Of a DNA stretch of 64,000 nucleotides, positions 33,841-42,808 are shown piece after piece (position 1 is the first letter of the stretch; each line of letters starts with the position of its first letter). This DNA comes from DAIOEK01 sp036746315. GTDB lineage: Bacteria > Chloroflexota > Anaerolineae > Anaerolineales > Anaerolineaceae. Made by a program: the position numbers and the translations under genes. The notes beneath the pieces are model-generated. The model worked only from the letters and a program-made list of their open reading frames with translations, ran no database searches and had not been told where the DNA came from. The stretch covers positions 1 through 64,000 of the forward strand of contig DAIOEK010000005.1 of NCBI GenBank assembly GCA_036746315.1, given 5' to 3'.

Positions 33841-34563
33841 TTAGAAATACAAATCCTTGCTGGAACGCGGCTCCTGGGTTTGCATCCAGATCAATTCCAG
33901 TTCGGTGATCAACTCGATCCTGCGCTGTTGGATGAATTTATTCAACATATTGAGATGCAGCCGCGAAGGGCTGATATGAAACCCCACGCGAGAAAGCTTT
34001 TTGCTTGCTGATTGCATGCCGATTAATGTGCCATCAACCCGCAACGGACGAGCAACCGCGGGGAGTTTGAATTCAAGATGCACCTTTTCGCCCACCTCGA
34101 CCGGAATCTTGAAATCATCAACATGGTACAGCAAAACACCCAACCCGTGAATGGAAAGATCATCCAGCGTTCCATAGCATTCGTAATGATGACACTGCAA
34201 CCGCACTCTGACCGGAAGGCTGGTCTGCACCCTTTCGGAACGGCGATCACGCCATTCCGATCTGCCAGGTAAAAAACTGCACAGGGTAAGCCAACCGCGC
34301 TGGAAATTAACCTCTTCCACGCTAGCGATGATGGTCTTCCCTGATTCGGGGGTACGCAGATAGACCCTGTCCTTTAATGCAGCACAAACCCGCGAATTGG
34401 GAAGTTGGAACACGGCATAATCCCGTCCGATATGGAATATCCGAACCGGCTCTGTCAGGCTCAAACCTTTGTAGGGAATAGTCAAAAGATAATCACGATC
34501 TTTGTTGACCAACGGGGTAAACGAGGTCTGATTCCGGGTATATGTAGATTCAAAACCATTCAT
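33841..34563 (-). CDS. PilZ-domain c-di-GMP-binding protein
   Basis: A 240-residue protein with a YcgR-like N-terminal barrel (about 30-110) and a C-terminal PilZ domain. The two c-di-GMP motifs are present: RDRRSER (RxxxR, about residues 117-123) and DDLSIHG (D/NxSxxG). It probably links cyclic-di-GMP to motility or surface behaviour, but no flagellar or pilus genes are in the window. GGAGGTG lies upstream of the ATG at 34563; a longer frame begins 19 codons earlier without protein character. Bases 34621-34878 hold no gene. Confidence 0.88.
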   Translation of the reverse strand: MNGFESTYTRNQTSFTPLVNKDRDYLLTIPYKGLSLTEPVRIFHIGRDYAVFQLPNSRVCAALKDRVYLRTPESGKTIIASVEEVNFQRGWLTLCSFLPGRSEWRDRRSERVQTSLPVRVRLQCHHYECYGTLDDLSIHGLGVLLYHVDDFKIPVEVGEKVHLEFKLPAVARPLRVDGTLIGMQSASKKLSRVGFHISPSRLHLNMLNKFIQQRRIELITELELIWMQTQEPRSSKDLYF

Positions 34564-34878
34564 ACCAACACCTCCATACTGCCAACAACAAAACAGCCCA
34601 CCGGAGAGGCGGGCTGCCATACGAGCAAAGAGATCAAATCACATGTGGTAATGTTAGCTGGAAGGTGATTGAACACAACTGCACCAGGAAAACCGCCCTG
34701 GCAACCCATTCCTCAAATCTGGATTGGTGCGAAGATATTCATCCATCCGGACTCATATCATAAGAACTTTTTATATAAGAATCAATAAGATTCACGTTAA
34801 TATCAGATTAGAGTTAACCATCGCTGTGCGGGAGATACCTTTCCAACCGAGAAACCTTTATAATCCTGGCAAGGAGTC

Positions 34879-35346
34879 ATGATGGAAATTTTTTTACCCC
34901 CCGACCAAACCATTATCGAAGAAATCAACCACGCGATACTGATCCGCTGTGATCGCGGTAGCGTATTTAAAACGCTCACCAGTAGCGAAGGATGGAGCGC
35001 CTGGTTCACCAGCGAGGCATCTTTTGATGCCCGGGAAGGCGGGCGCATCATCTGGCAGTGGAAGGAATGGGGAGCTGACAGAGTATCCACCGGAGACCAC
35101 GGGCAGGTGATCGCGCTAGAGCAGGACAGGCAGCTGATATTCAGCTGGCATCCAGACCGACCGGATTATGCCACGCGGGTTGAATTGCTGTTGGAGGAAG
35201 CGCCGCAGGGGTGTGTGCTGCGGGTACGCGAGACCGGTTTCGAAGACTCCCCCTCCGGTTTGCACGCCATGATGCAGTGCGCCGCCGGATGGGGGGAGGC
35301 TTTAACGCTCCTAAAGATATACCAGGAACACAATATCCGTTACTGA
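34879..35346 (+). CDS. SRPBCC (AHSA1/START-like) family protein
   Basis: A 155-residue protein with the AHSA1-type SRPBCC fold. It has IEEINHAILIRCDRGSVFKTLTSSEGWSAWFTSEASFDAREGGRIIWQWKEWG, a middle LIFSWHPDRP strand and a C-terminal helix MMQCAAGWGEALTLLKIYQE. Such proteins bind hydrophobic ligands or act as Hsp90 co-chaperone-like domains; function here is unknown. AAGGAG lies upstream of two adjacent ATG codons. It is convergent with the hemerythrin pseudogene, overlapping it by seven bases. Confidence 0.85.
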   Translation: MMEIFLPPDQTIIEEINHAILIRCDRGSVFKTLTSSEGWSAWFTSEASFDAREGGRIIWQWKEWGADRVSTGDHGQVIALEQDRQLIFSWHPDRPDYATRVELLLEEAPQGCVLRVRETGFEDSPSGLHAMMQCAAGWGEALTLLKIYQEHNIRY

Positions 35347-35726
35347 AGAAAAGCCTTTCGGTCAACTCCCTGGATATGGTTTACCAGCCAATCCTTCAGG
35401 AAGTTGAGAACATCTATGGTGATGGTCGCCTTTCCATCATGATACTGCTTCTGAAGGTCCATGACCTGACGGGTAAAGCGGTCGTGTTCCAATTTGTGCG
35501 ACAGGTATTGCTTGTAACCAGCCGCCTGCATTTTGCCTTCTTCAAAGCTGAAATGCGTTTTTGTGTAATCAACCAATTCATCCAAAACTTTACCCAGAAT
35601 CTCTTTCCCTTTGCCCTAGGTCATCGCTTCATGCAGCGTGTTAATCAGGTTTACCAGTTTTTTGTGCTGGGTGTCGATATCGGCAACGTTCACGCTGATA
35701 TTACTATTCCATTCAATGTATGGCAT
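35340..35726 (-). pseudogene. Bacteriohemerythrin interrupted by an in-frame amber codon
   Basis: From ATG 35724-35726 (AGGAGT upstream) the frame reads MPYIEWNSNISVNVADIDTQ, then HKKLVNLINTLHEAMT, then TAG at 35616-35618 (codon 37), and continues in frame through HFSFEEGKM, HKLEHDRF and IxxFLKDWLVNHIQGVDRK to 35340. The intact neighbour at 35793 has Gln (AMSQGKG) at the same place, so a single CAG to TAG change explains it. All seven iron ligands of the hemerythrin fold remain. It may be a recent pseudogene, a suppressed stop or a sequencing error. Restart at ATG 35585 would lack the first helix and its ligand His. Confidence 0.85.
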
Positions 35727-35792
35727 CGTTGACTCCTAGTCAAAAATTTTTAGGGGGAGTGAATACTGCTTCCCCGTTATTTGCTCATCCGA

Positions 35793-36185
35793 TCATGCCT
35801 GCGGGTAAAAGATCTTACGATCCTGCCCCTGGATATGTTTTACCAACCAATCCTTCAAGAAGTTCAAGACTTCAATGGTGATGGACAACTTGCCTTTTTG
35901 GTGCTGATCTTTCATATCCAAAACCTGTTTGGTGAAGCTGTCATGCATGAGTTTATGGCTAGTAAGGCCGACAAAGCCCATGTTTTTCAGCTTGTTCTCT
36001 TCATATGAAAAATGCGTCTGTGTATATTTCAAGAGCTCATCCAGGGTCTTTCCAATAATCTCACGACCCTTGCCCTGGGACATGGCTTCGTGAAGATCGT
36101 TTATCAGTTTGACCAACACCTTATGCTGATCATCGATATCCTTCTGGTTAACACTAATCGCGGCATTCCACTCGAAAAACGCCAT
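35793..36185 (-). CDS. Bacteriohemerythrin (intact)
   Basis: A 130-residue di-iron oxygen-binding protein with the four-helix pattern: FFEWNAAISVNQKDIDDQHKVL (His), HFSYEENKL (His, Glu), HKLMHDSF (two His) and FLKDWLVKHIQGQDRK (His, Asp). It probably binds O2 for sensing or protection in an anaerobe. I start at the ATG at 36185 because AGGAGG lies exactly six bases upstream; an ATG two codons earlier abuts that site. It is the paralogue of the broken copy downstream, 66 bases away on the same strand. Confidence 0.93.
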   Translation of the reverse strand: MAFFEWNAAISVNQKDIDDQHKVLVKLINDLHEAMSQGKGREIIGKTLDELLKYTQTHFSYEENKLKNMGFVGLTSHKLMHDSFTKQVLDMKDQHQKGKLSITIEVLNFLKDWLVKHIQGQDRKIFYPQA

Positions 36186-36288
36186 ATTCATCCTCCTGAA
36201 TACATAGTAATCATAAGGTGGCTGGCGTTTTTGTCAGTAAAAATACGATTAATTGTTGATTTTCGAGAAGGGCAAGCTGCCGAATATT

Positions 36289-37029
36289 TTACCCGGTACG
36301 GGTTTTCATTTGTTCCACCCAGGCTGCATCCATCTTTTCCAACCGTTTTTTGGTGAGGTTTTCGCGCATCACCCTCCGCACGCCCTCGCCCGGAGAGGCG
36401 ATCCATTTTTCCATCAAGAGTTTGCCCACATCCGGGAGGGCTGCCACTGCCACACTCCAGCCATAGGAAAGACCCAGGGTCAGCACTCGGTAGGCATCCT
36501 CCCTGGTGGCAGTATTGAGGGCATAGCTTTCGGTCACCGCATCCAGCAGGCGCAGTGCTGCCGCGGCAATCGCCGGATCTTTCAATAACCGCGGCTCACA
36601 GACAGCCGCGACGGCGGCACGCTGCTCATAAGGGTTTCCGGCAGCCCATTGCGAAAGTTCCTGCAAGACACCGTTCATATCGACATCGCCCCACAGCTGC
36701 AAAGACATGGCAATCCCTTCGCGTATCCTCCAGCGGAGATCGGAAGCATATTTTCGCAGCACTGGGCGGACAGATGGATCCGCGCCGGCATATTTCCCCA
36801 GCGCCATCAACCCGCACATCACTACGAACGATTCCGGGGATTGATCGGTTGAACCGGACCGGTCGACCGCAATCAACTCAGCCGCTTTTGTTCGATCCGA
36901 GACTCCGGCAACGGCATACGCCAACTCCAGGTTGGCACGCGGAGAAGGCAGGCAGCTGTATTCCATTAGATAGGTCTGCCAGTCAGCAACATTCTGTAAT
37001 TCTGCTTTATACAAATCGATTTTGCTCAT
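36289..37029 (-). CDS. HEAT-like alpha-helical protein of unknown function
   Basis: A 246-residue all-helical protein with HEAT-like repeats (for example LRKYASDLRWRIREGIAMSLQLWGDVDM and YEQRAAVAAVCEPRLLKDPAIAAAALRLLDAV). The C-terminus carries a basic segment, VRRVMRENLTKKRLEKM. The pattern recalls ALK-type DNA alkylation-repair scaffolds but I do not see a diagnostic residue set. AGAGGGAAAA precedes the ATG at 37029. It lies downstream of the serine protease gene, separated by a terminator. Confidence 0.6.
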   Translation of the reverse strand: MSKIDLYKAELQNVADWQTYLMEYSCLPSPRANLELAYAVAGVSDRTKAAELIAVDRSGSTDQSPESFVVMCGLMALGKYAGADPSVRPVLRKYASDLRWRIREGIAMSLQLWGDVDMNGVLQELSQWAAGNPYEQRAAVAAVCEPRLLKDPAIAAAALRLLDAVTESYALNTATREDAYRVLTLGLSYGWSVAVAALPDVGKLLMEKWIASPGEGVRRVMRENLTKKRLEKMDAAWVEQMKTRTG

Positions 37030-37058
37030 TTTTCCCTCTGCTGCTTTCTCCATTATAA

Positions 37059-37090
37059 AACACACCCAGGTACTGACACCTGGGTGTGTT
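37059..37090 (-). terminator. Strong terminator after the trypsin-like protease gene
   Basis: AACACACCCAGGT and its perfect complement (13-bp stem, 6-base loop) are followed on the minus strand by TTTAT. It lies 20 bases beyond the protease stop. Confidence 0.85.
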
Positions 37091-37110
37091 CGCTTTATAA
37101 ATCAATGCTG

Positions 37111-38814
37111 TTATTGCGGTTCTGCAGTGAAGTATTCGTATTCCACTTCCGCGTTGCCCAGATCCAGAGAGGAAAGCGCAAAGCCGGTAACCCCATCGGT
37201 GAAGTCACGATCTTCGCCCTCGCCAATTTTGTAACCATTGACGTACAGGGTCAAAGTGGTGCCAATGCAGGTGGCTTCGATCAGATTGGGTTGTTTCTGC
37301 AATCCGATCTTGGTGGAAGTCCCCTTGGCAATCTGATAATAATAGCCATTGTCACCGGCGTTCGGATCCCATTTCCAGATCCACCACAAACCGCCGCTGG
37401 AAATGCTGAACTCATACCATCCCTTATCTGTGGCACGGCAAACAACACTGGTATTCATGCGGTTCGGGCCATCGATCTTGGTGGCATAGGTGGTTACTTT
37501 CACATCCGATCCGGAAAAGGCATCATTGAACAGGTAGGTGTCAATGCCCGGCTTTTTATTATAGATGATCACGCGCCCCGGCTTATTTTCGATGGTAAAC
37601 AGGCTATCATCCTCTTTGTAATAGCTATACCAGCCCTCGGACCAGATATCACCATCGAATTCAGTGCTGATTCCATTGCTGCTTGAGGTCGAGGTGCCAC
37701 CGGAAGAAGTGGTGGTAGATGCTGAGCCATTGCTCAAACCACCGTAACCGGTTACTTCCAGTTCGCGACCGTTCAGCTGACCTTCCAGAATCTCATCCGT
37801 GGAAGGCCGATATACTCTGACTGCCATGGTGGAGTCCAGATCTTTGCCGCGCAGAATATCGCAGTAATCCTTGTAGGTGCCGTCCGTCGCCAGGAGGATG
37901 TTCTCGATCTCCAGAACAATATCCCCGGCTTTGATGCCAGCCTTATCAGCTACGGAGCCGGATTCCACGGAATACGCCCAGATGCCCGGATATTCATTGT
38001 TTGGCCCAAAGGAGAAAGCTTCACCATTGATACCAATGGAATTGACGTTGTTGCCCTGTTCCAATTCCTTCACAATAGGACCGGCGATATCCGCACCAAT
38101 AGCAAAATACTGATTGTAGTCAGGGCGTGATCGATAATTGACGCCGACCACTTTCCCTTCAGATGTCACCAAGGGACCACCAGAGTTGCCGGGGTTGATG
38201 GTAGCGTCGTGGCTGATGACATAATCAATGGAGGACCAGAAGGTCTGCCCATCCGCCTTTGCCTTGGAGACGATACCCTTGGTCAGGTTATATTCAGGTT
38301 CGCTGAGCGGGAAACCGGCAGCATAGACTTCCATACCCACTTTTACATCGCCATCGTACCATTCCAAATAGGGGAAGTCTCCGCCGCTGACTTTAATCAC
38401 CGCCAGATCGGCACATTCGGAGACGGCTACAATGCGTGCATTGTAGGGAGTGGAATCACCGCCTACATAGACCTTGAGGATTGCGGCGCCGGTGACAACA
38501 TGGTTGTTGGTCACCGCCAGTCCATCCGGGCTGATAAAGAAGCCGGTACCCGTCCAACCCGCATTGAGTTGGGTGCCCTGCTGCGGGTCAACACTGGTTC
38601 CCTGGGCTTCAATCTGTATGGTCGCCGTTTGCACGCCATCCAGAGTATTGACCGCCTCGCCGGTGGGTTGCTCGGTAACAGGCTGTTCCACTTCCTGGGT
38701 TACATTTGTGGGTTCTTTTGTGCTATTGCTGCTAGAGCCGAACACACATGCGGTTCCTACCAACGCCACCAGCAAAGCCAGGAAAACAAAGGGTTTTGTA
38801 ACTCTCCATAACAT
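37111..38814 (-). CDS. Trypsin-like serine protease lipoprotein with PDZ and C-terminal beta domain
   Basis: A 567-residue exported protease. The signal peptide ends in lipobox LVGTAC. The catalytic triad is visible as TNNHVV (His), ECADLAVIKV (Asp) and NPGNSGGPL (Ser), as in HtrA/Deg proteases. A PDZ domain follows (GIWAYSVESGSVADKAGIKAGDIVLEIEN). After a Ser/Thr/Gly linker, about 170 C-terminal residues form a beta-rich, Trp/Tyr-rich domain (GLWWIWKWDPN, LTLYVNGYKIGEGED) like concanavalin/LamG-type modules. That fusion is not standard HtrA. I start at ATG 38814 with AGGAGG upstream; the longer frame crosses the promoter. Confidence 0.88.
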   Translation of the reverse strand: MLWRVTKPFVFLALLVALVGTACVFGSSSNSTKEPTNVTQEVEQPVTEQPTGEAVNTLDGVQTATIQIEAQGTSVDPQQGTQLNAGWTGTGFFISPDGLAVTNNHVVTGAAILKVYVGGDSTPYNARIVAVSECADLAVIKVSGGDFPYLEWYDGDVKVGMEVYAAGFPLSEPEYNLTKGIVSKAKADGQTFWSSIDYVISHDATINPGNSGGPLVTSEGKVVGVNYRSRPDYNQYFAIGADIAGPIVKELEQGNNVNSIGINGEAFSFGPNNEYPGIWAYSVESGSVADKAGIKAGDIVLEIENILLATDGTYKDYCDILRGKDLDSTMAVRVYRPSTDEILEGQLNGRELEVTGYGGLSNGSASTTTSSGGTSTSSSNGISTEFDGDIWSEGWYSYYKEDDSLFTIENKPGRVIIYNKKPGIDTYLFNDAFSGSDVKVTTYATKIDGPNRMNTSVVCRATDKGWYEFSISSGGLWWIWKWDPNAGDNGYYYQIAKGTSTKIGLQKQPNLIEATCIGTTLTLYVNGYKIGEGEDRDFTDGVTGFALSSLDLGNAEVEYEYFTAEPQ

Positions 38815-38866
38815 GGGTTTTATTTCCTCCTGGAAAAAAGAGTTAACGGATTGCTCGTATTTACTT

Positions 38867-38894
38867 AGTATATACTGCTCAATAGATAATTCAA
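38867..38894 (-). promoter_or_regulatory. Promoter of the trypsin-like protease gene
   Basis: On the minus strand TTGAAT (38894-38889), a 16-bp spacer, TATACT (38872-38867), and a leader of about 46 bases containing AGGAGG. Confidence 0.6.
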
Positions 38895-39076
38895 GCATAA
38901 AACAAGCTGGTTTATATTGAATGCTTATACATGATACGGGAAAATTCACCATAAAAACATGCAAAAATCGACATTAACCATTCGATAACAAATTATTAAA
39001 ACATTGTTGATGTTGAGCCCCTAAAATCAAAGTGGGTCTTTTTTCATCTGTCAATTTTGATCAAGGGAGATTTTGA

Positions 39077-39547
39077 ATGGATTTCAGAAAACGGGTTTTG
39101 TTTTTATGCAACGGAAGCGCAGACCGCTGCCTGATGGCAGCTGCATTCCTGCGGCATTTTGCAACCGATGCCTTCGATGTGTACAGTGCTACATTCCAGC
39201 CGGATGAAGCAAATCCACTGACAATTCAGGTCATGAACGAGATACGGATCGATATTTCGGCACAACCTGTGAACAGTGTGGAAAAATATCTGGGCAAGTT
39301 GTTCATCCATTATTTGATCACCCTCAGCCCCGAAGCAAGAAAGAACTGCCCGGCTCCCTGGCCAGGTGTGGAAAACAGACTGCACTGGTCTTTCGATGAT
39401 CCGGCAGCTTACCCGGGATCAGATGAACAGAAGCTGGAAAAATTCCGTGCAGTGAGAAATCAGATCGAGAGCACGATCAGGCAATGGCTGGCAGAGCAAG
39501 ATGTGGAACGCAGGTCCATTGCGTTGTTGAATCATATAACGGGATAA
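39077..39547 (+). CDS. Low-molecular-weight tyrosine phosphatase / ArsC-like protein
   Basis: A 156-residue protein opening with VLFLCNGSADRCLMAAAFLRHF. Its CNGSADR fits the CX5R active-site loop of low-molecular-weight phosphatases and thioredoxin-type arsenate reductases. The region HWSFDDPAAYPGSDEQKLEKFRAVRNQIE matches the ArsC/LMWP C-terminal helix with the DP motif. The canonical Asn-Ser in the loop is altered, so catalysis is not certain. It has no ars neighbours. Bases 39548-39811 hold only the dnaN terminator. Confidence 0.75.
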   Translation: MDFRKRVLFLCNGSADRCLMAAAFLRHFATDAFDVYSATFQPDEANPLTIQVMNEIRIDISAQPVNSVEKYLGKLFIHYLITLSPEARKNCPAPWPGVENRLHWSFDDPAAYPGSDEQKLEKFRAVRNQIESTIRQWLAEQDVERRSIALLNHITG

Positions 39548-39757
39548 TTCATTCCGGGCATGCATAGACTACCCAGCATTCGCTTTTTGTAAACAAAAGT
39601 CCTCATGCAAGCGGCGTATCTCCGTCTTCGCCGACATGGCATAATCGCTGACAAACAGGCACCCCAAGGGTGTGGCAGCCATCACTTTGAGCATCCAACG
39701 CAGCTTTCGACGGTTTTTTCGAAGCAGCCTTCGTCTTTAGAATACCCCACTTTCAGA

Positions 39758-39790
39758 CAAAAAAAGCCCGAGACAGTATTTGTCCCGGGC
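39758..39790 (-). terminator. Terminator after dnaN
   Basis: On the minus strand GCCCG-GGAC, loop AAATACT, GTCT-CGGGC is followed by seven T. Confidence 0.88.
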
Positions 39791-39811
39791 AATACTTATC
39801 TCAAAAGCGGA

Positions 39812-40939
39812 TTACAAATGCATGGGCATGATGACATGGGTAAAGCTATCATCACTGACCGGCTTCACCACCCCGGGCGTATTGGGCGCTGTGGTTTCGA
39901 GCGCCACATTAGGGGTGTGGATCACCTCCAGCACCTCGCGCAGGAAGCGCACGTTGAAAGCGATCAGCAAGTTGGCGCCCTCGATGGTGGCTTCAATCCC
40001 CTCTTCACTTTTACCGGTCTCTTCGGTCATGGCGGATATTTCCACCACGCTGCCGATGCTCTCTTCAGCCGGTTTCAAATTTAAACGCACCACATTAGAA
40101 CCTTCACGGGCAAAAACTTCGGCGCGTTTGCATGCAGCCAGAAATGCCTGAGTGGACATGAGGGTGCGGGTTTTGTAGGTCTTGGGGATGATCTGGTTAC
40201 AATCAGGGAATTTGCCCTCGATCAACTGGGAAGCAACTTCCACATCCTTTAGGGTGAATACAACCTGTCCGCGCCCGGAGGGGACAGACATGGTAACAGA
40301 TTGTTCGCCATCCACCGCCACACGCGCCAGTTCGGAGAGCGCCTTGGCAGGAACGATAATACTGATGGGGGTGGTTACCGGGGTGGATAACAGCGCCTTC
40401 TTGACCGAGATGCGGAAACCATCGGCAGCTGCCATCATCAACTCGTTGTCCATCAAATTGATCTGGGCGCCCATCAGCACCGGACGGGCTTCATCCGCTG
40501 AGGCAGCGAAAACCACCTGCTGAATCATTTCCTTAAAATCCGCCACGTTCAGGATGACGCGATTTTCCTCATCGGTTATGGGCATGGGGGGGAATTCCTG
40601 GGCATCAATGCCTTTTACTTCTGCGCTAGATGCCGAGGAATGGACTTCCATGCTCTGGGTACGGGTGTTCAATTCCAGGTTCAGGGATTCATTCGGCAGG
40701 GTGTTCACCAGATCAATAAACGTCCTGGCGGGCACGGTAAAGCTTCCCTCTTCTTCGATTTTTGCGCCGATCCAGCAGGTAATTCCCAGCTCCAGGTTAG
40801 TGGCGGACAGGCGTAGCCGGCCTTCATCCGTTGCCAGGAGAATATTCGACAATACCGGCAGAGTGGTACGTGCTGCGACGGCGCGCGAAACAACATTAAG
40901 CCCATGTGCAAGATTCTGTTGTGTGACGGAAACTTTCAT
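39812..40939 (-). CDS. dnaN: DNA polymerase III beta sliding clamp
   Basis: A 375-residue clamp protein with three repeated domains: VTQQNLAHGLNVVSRAVAARTTLPVLSNILL at the start, SFTVPARTFIDLVNTLP, VILNVADFKEMIQQVVFAASADEARPVLMGAQI, and a terminal HVIMPMHL (usual form MPMRL). It holds polymerase on DNA. GAGGGTAAG precedes the ATG. It is not beside dnaA, gyrB or recF, so the window does not show a dnaA-dnaN origin arrangement. TATAAT near 41000 flanked by two CATCGAT copies may be its promoter. Confidence 0.95.
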   Translation of the reverse strand: MKVSVTQQNLAHGLNVVSRAVAARTTLPVLSNILLATDEGRLRLSATNLELGITCWIGAKIEEEGSFTVPARTFIDLVNTLPNESLNLELNTRTQSMEVHSSASSAEVKGIDAQEFPPMPITDEENRVILNVADFKEMIQQVVFAASADEARPVLMGAQINLMDNELMMAAADGFRISVKKALLSTPVTTPISIIVPAKALSELARVAVDGEQSVTMSVPSGRGQVVFTLKDVEVASQLIEGKFPDCNQIIPKTYKTRTLMSTQAFLAACKRAEVFAREGSNVVRLNLKPAEESIGSVVEISAMTEETGKSEEGIEATIEGANLLIAFNVRFLREVLEVIHTPNVALETTAPNTPGVVKPVSDDSFTHVIMPMHL

Positions 40940-41082
40940 GACTTACCCTCATTCTTCCCAGATATTAATCTGATGGCTTCTCTATCGATGTTCCTATTAT
41001 ATCCAGAATCGATGATTTTCAAACCATGGGCAACTGCTTTCTATGTTAGAATTTTTACAATTCCTACCTAAAGCAGCGTTCA

Positions 41083-42306
41083 ATGGCAAACATCCGCAAA
41101 TACTTTACCCAAATGCCCAGAGAGTTAAAACTCTTCATGCTGGTCACCATAGCCATGGGCATGGCATATAACATTTACGATTCAACTTTCAACAATTTCC
41201 TCAATTCCCGGTTTGAGCTGAACGGTTTCCAACGATCCTTTCTGGAAATTCCCCGTGAATTGCCGGGGCTGCTGGTGGTCTTTGTCACTGCGCTGCTATG
41301 GTTCCTGTGCAGCCGGCGGCTGGGAATGGTCGCCATGGTCCTGGGGGCGGTGGGGGCAATCCTGATCGGTTTCGCTTCTCCCAGCTATGCGATCATGACT
41401 ATCTGGCTGTTCATCTACAGCATGGGAAGTCATATTTTTCTGCCACTGCAATCCTCGATCGGAATGGAATTATCAGAACCGGGCAAAACCGGGCAGCGGC
41501 TGGGGCAGTTGAACTCCATCCGCAACATGGCAGCAATTTTCGGGAGTTTTATCGTTTTCCTCGGGTTCCGCTATCTTAACTTCAATTTTCACCATACCTT
41601 CATCCTGACCGCGGTGTTTCTGGGGGTGGCCGCCGTCATACTGCTAGTGATGAAACCCAACCAACCTACGCCTTCGCGTACCTACCTGAAGCTGCATCCC
41701 GAATACAAGCTCTATTATTTTCTGGCAATCCTTTACGGCTCACGAAAGCAGCTCTTCCTAACCTTCGGTCCGTGGGTGCTGGTTACCATATTCGACCAAC
41801 CCACCCAGGTGATGGCGACCCTGTTGATGGTCGGCGGCATCATCGGGATCATCTTCCAACCGCTGTTGGGGTGGATGATCGATCACTGGGGCGAAAAGAC
41901 CGTGCTGATGTCAGAAGCAGTTCTGCTGGTTTTCGTCTGTTTTGGATACGGTTTTTCCCGCTTTCTGTTCACGGAACAGGTGGCGCTTTACATTACTTTT
42001 GCCTGTTTCTTGCTGGACCAAATGTTAATGTCGGTCAACATGGCGCGCGCGACGTTTATGAAGAAGATCGCCGTTGATCCGGCAGACATTCAACCGGCGC
42101 TTACCATGGCGGTAACGATCGACCATATTTTCTCCATCAGCGTTGCGCTGCTGGGCGGGGTGCTGTGGAATGCGTTTGGCTACCAGTACGTTTTCCTGCT
42201 GGGAACCTTTATCGCCGTGGTGAACATGTTTGCCGCCAGCAGAATCCACCTGCCGGAGAACGTCTCCACATCCTCCCCGCCACTGGAAGCCGACAAGTCA
42301 ATCTAG
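41083..42306 (+). CDS. Major facilitator superfamily transporter
   Basis: A 407-residue membrane protein with about twelve helices in two six-helix halves, joined by a loop near SRTYLKLHPEYKLYY. The N-terminal half starts LKLFMLVTIAMGMAYNIYDSTFNNFLNSRF. It resembles bacterial MFS permeases of undefined substrate; no diagnostic drug or sugar motif is seen. No ribosome-binding site lies before the ATG at 41083; an extended -10 candidate (TGTTAGAAT) lies about 35 bases upstream. Confidence 0.88.
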   Translation: MANIRKYFTQMPRELKLFMLVTIAMGMAYNIYDSTFNNFLNSRFELNGFQRSFLEIPRELPGLLVVFVTALLWFLCSRRLGMVAMVLGAVGAILIGFASPSYAIMTIWLFIYSMGSHIFLPLQSSIGMELSEPGKTGQRLGQLNSIRNMAAIFGSFIVFLGFRYLNFNFHHTFILTAVFLGVAAVILLVMKPNQPTPSRTYLKLHPEYKLYYFLAILYGSRKQLFLTFGPWVLVTIFDQPTQVMATLLMVGGIIGIIFQPLLGWMIDHWGEKTVLMSEAVLLVFVCFGYGFSRFLFTEQVALYITFACFLLDQMLMSVNMARATFMKKIAVDPADIQPALTMAVTIDHIFSISVALLGGVLWNAFGYQYVFLLGTFIAVVNMFAASRIHLPENVSTSSPPLEADKSI

Positions 42307-42413
42307 TCACTGATCCCGACCGTGGGGCGGGACGGCGACCAAAGTACAGACATTTCAAGATAAAAAGACGAATTTTGTCACCCGCACGGGGCGAATCGGG
42401 GGATTTTTGTCAG

Positions 42414-42441
42414 GTGACTTGGCGTTCATATTTTCTATAAT
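42414..42441 (+). promoter_or_regulatory. Promoter candidate of the DUF1330-like gene
   Basis: GTGACT (42414-42419), a 16-bp spacer, and TATAAT (42436-42441) stand 48 bases before the ATG at 42489. Confidence 0.5.
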
Positions 42442-42488
42442 AAATATAGCCAACTATATCCCACACCCTTCCATAAGAGGAGATTTTT

Positions 42489-42803
42489 ATGCCTGCATAT
42501 GTAATCGTGGACGTGCACATCACCCACCCCGAAGAGTATGAGGAAGTGAAAAAGCTCACCCCGCCGGTTTTGTCGTTGTATGGCGGCAAATACCTGGCAA
42601 GAAGCGGTAATGTGGAAAACCTGTCGGGAGATTGGAACCCGGAGCGGATCGTACTACTCGAGTTCCCCAATCTCGAGAAAGCCAAAGCCTGGGTGGATTC
42701 CCCCGAGTATGGCACGGTAAAAGTGATCCGTGACAAAACCGCTCGGGTAAACATGGTTGCGTTCGAATCCCTCGCGCAGCCACCCCGCGAAATGATTGGC
42801 TGA
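42489..42803 (+). CDS. DUF1330 family protein
   Basis: A 104-residue ferredoxin-like (dimeric alpha/beta barrel) protein with the DUF1330 pattern: AYVIVDVHITHPEEYEEVKKLTPPVLSLYGGKYLARSG, then VLLEFPNLEKAKAWVDSPEYGTVKVIRDKTARVNMVAFE. The biochemical role of the family is unknown. GAGGAG precedes the ATG. Its stop lies five bases from the convergent uvrC stop. Confidence 0.9.
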   Translation: MPAYVIVDVHITHPEEYEEVKKLTPPVLSLYGGKYLARSGNVENLSGDWNPERIVLLEFPNLEKAKAWVDSPEYGTVKVIRDKTARVNMVAFESLAQPPREMIG

Positions 42804-42808
42804 TTAGA

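Noticed and set aside
35616..35618. Amber codon in hemerythrin read as pyrrolysine
   Set aside because: No pyl genes or methylamine methyltransferases in the window; the paralogue has plain Gln there. Mutation or sequencing error is simpler.
42760..42780. tRNA T-arm-like GTTCGAATCC
   Set aside because: It lies inside the DUF1330 gene, with no cloverleaf around it. No tRNA gene was found in the window.
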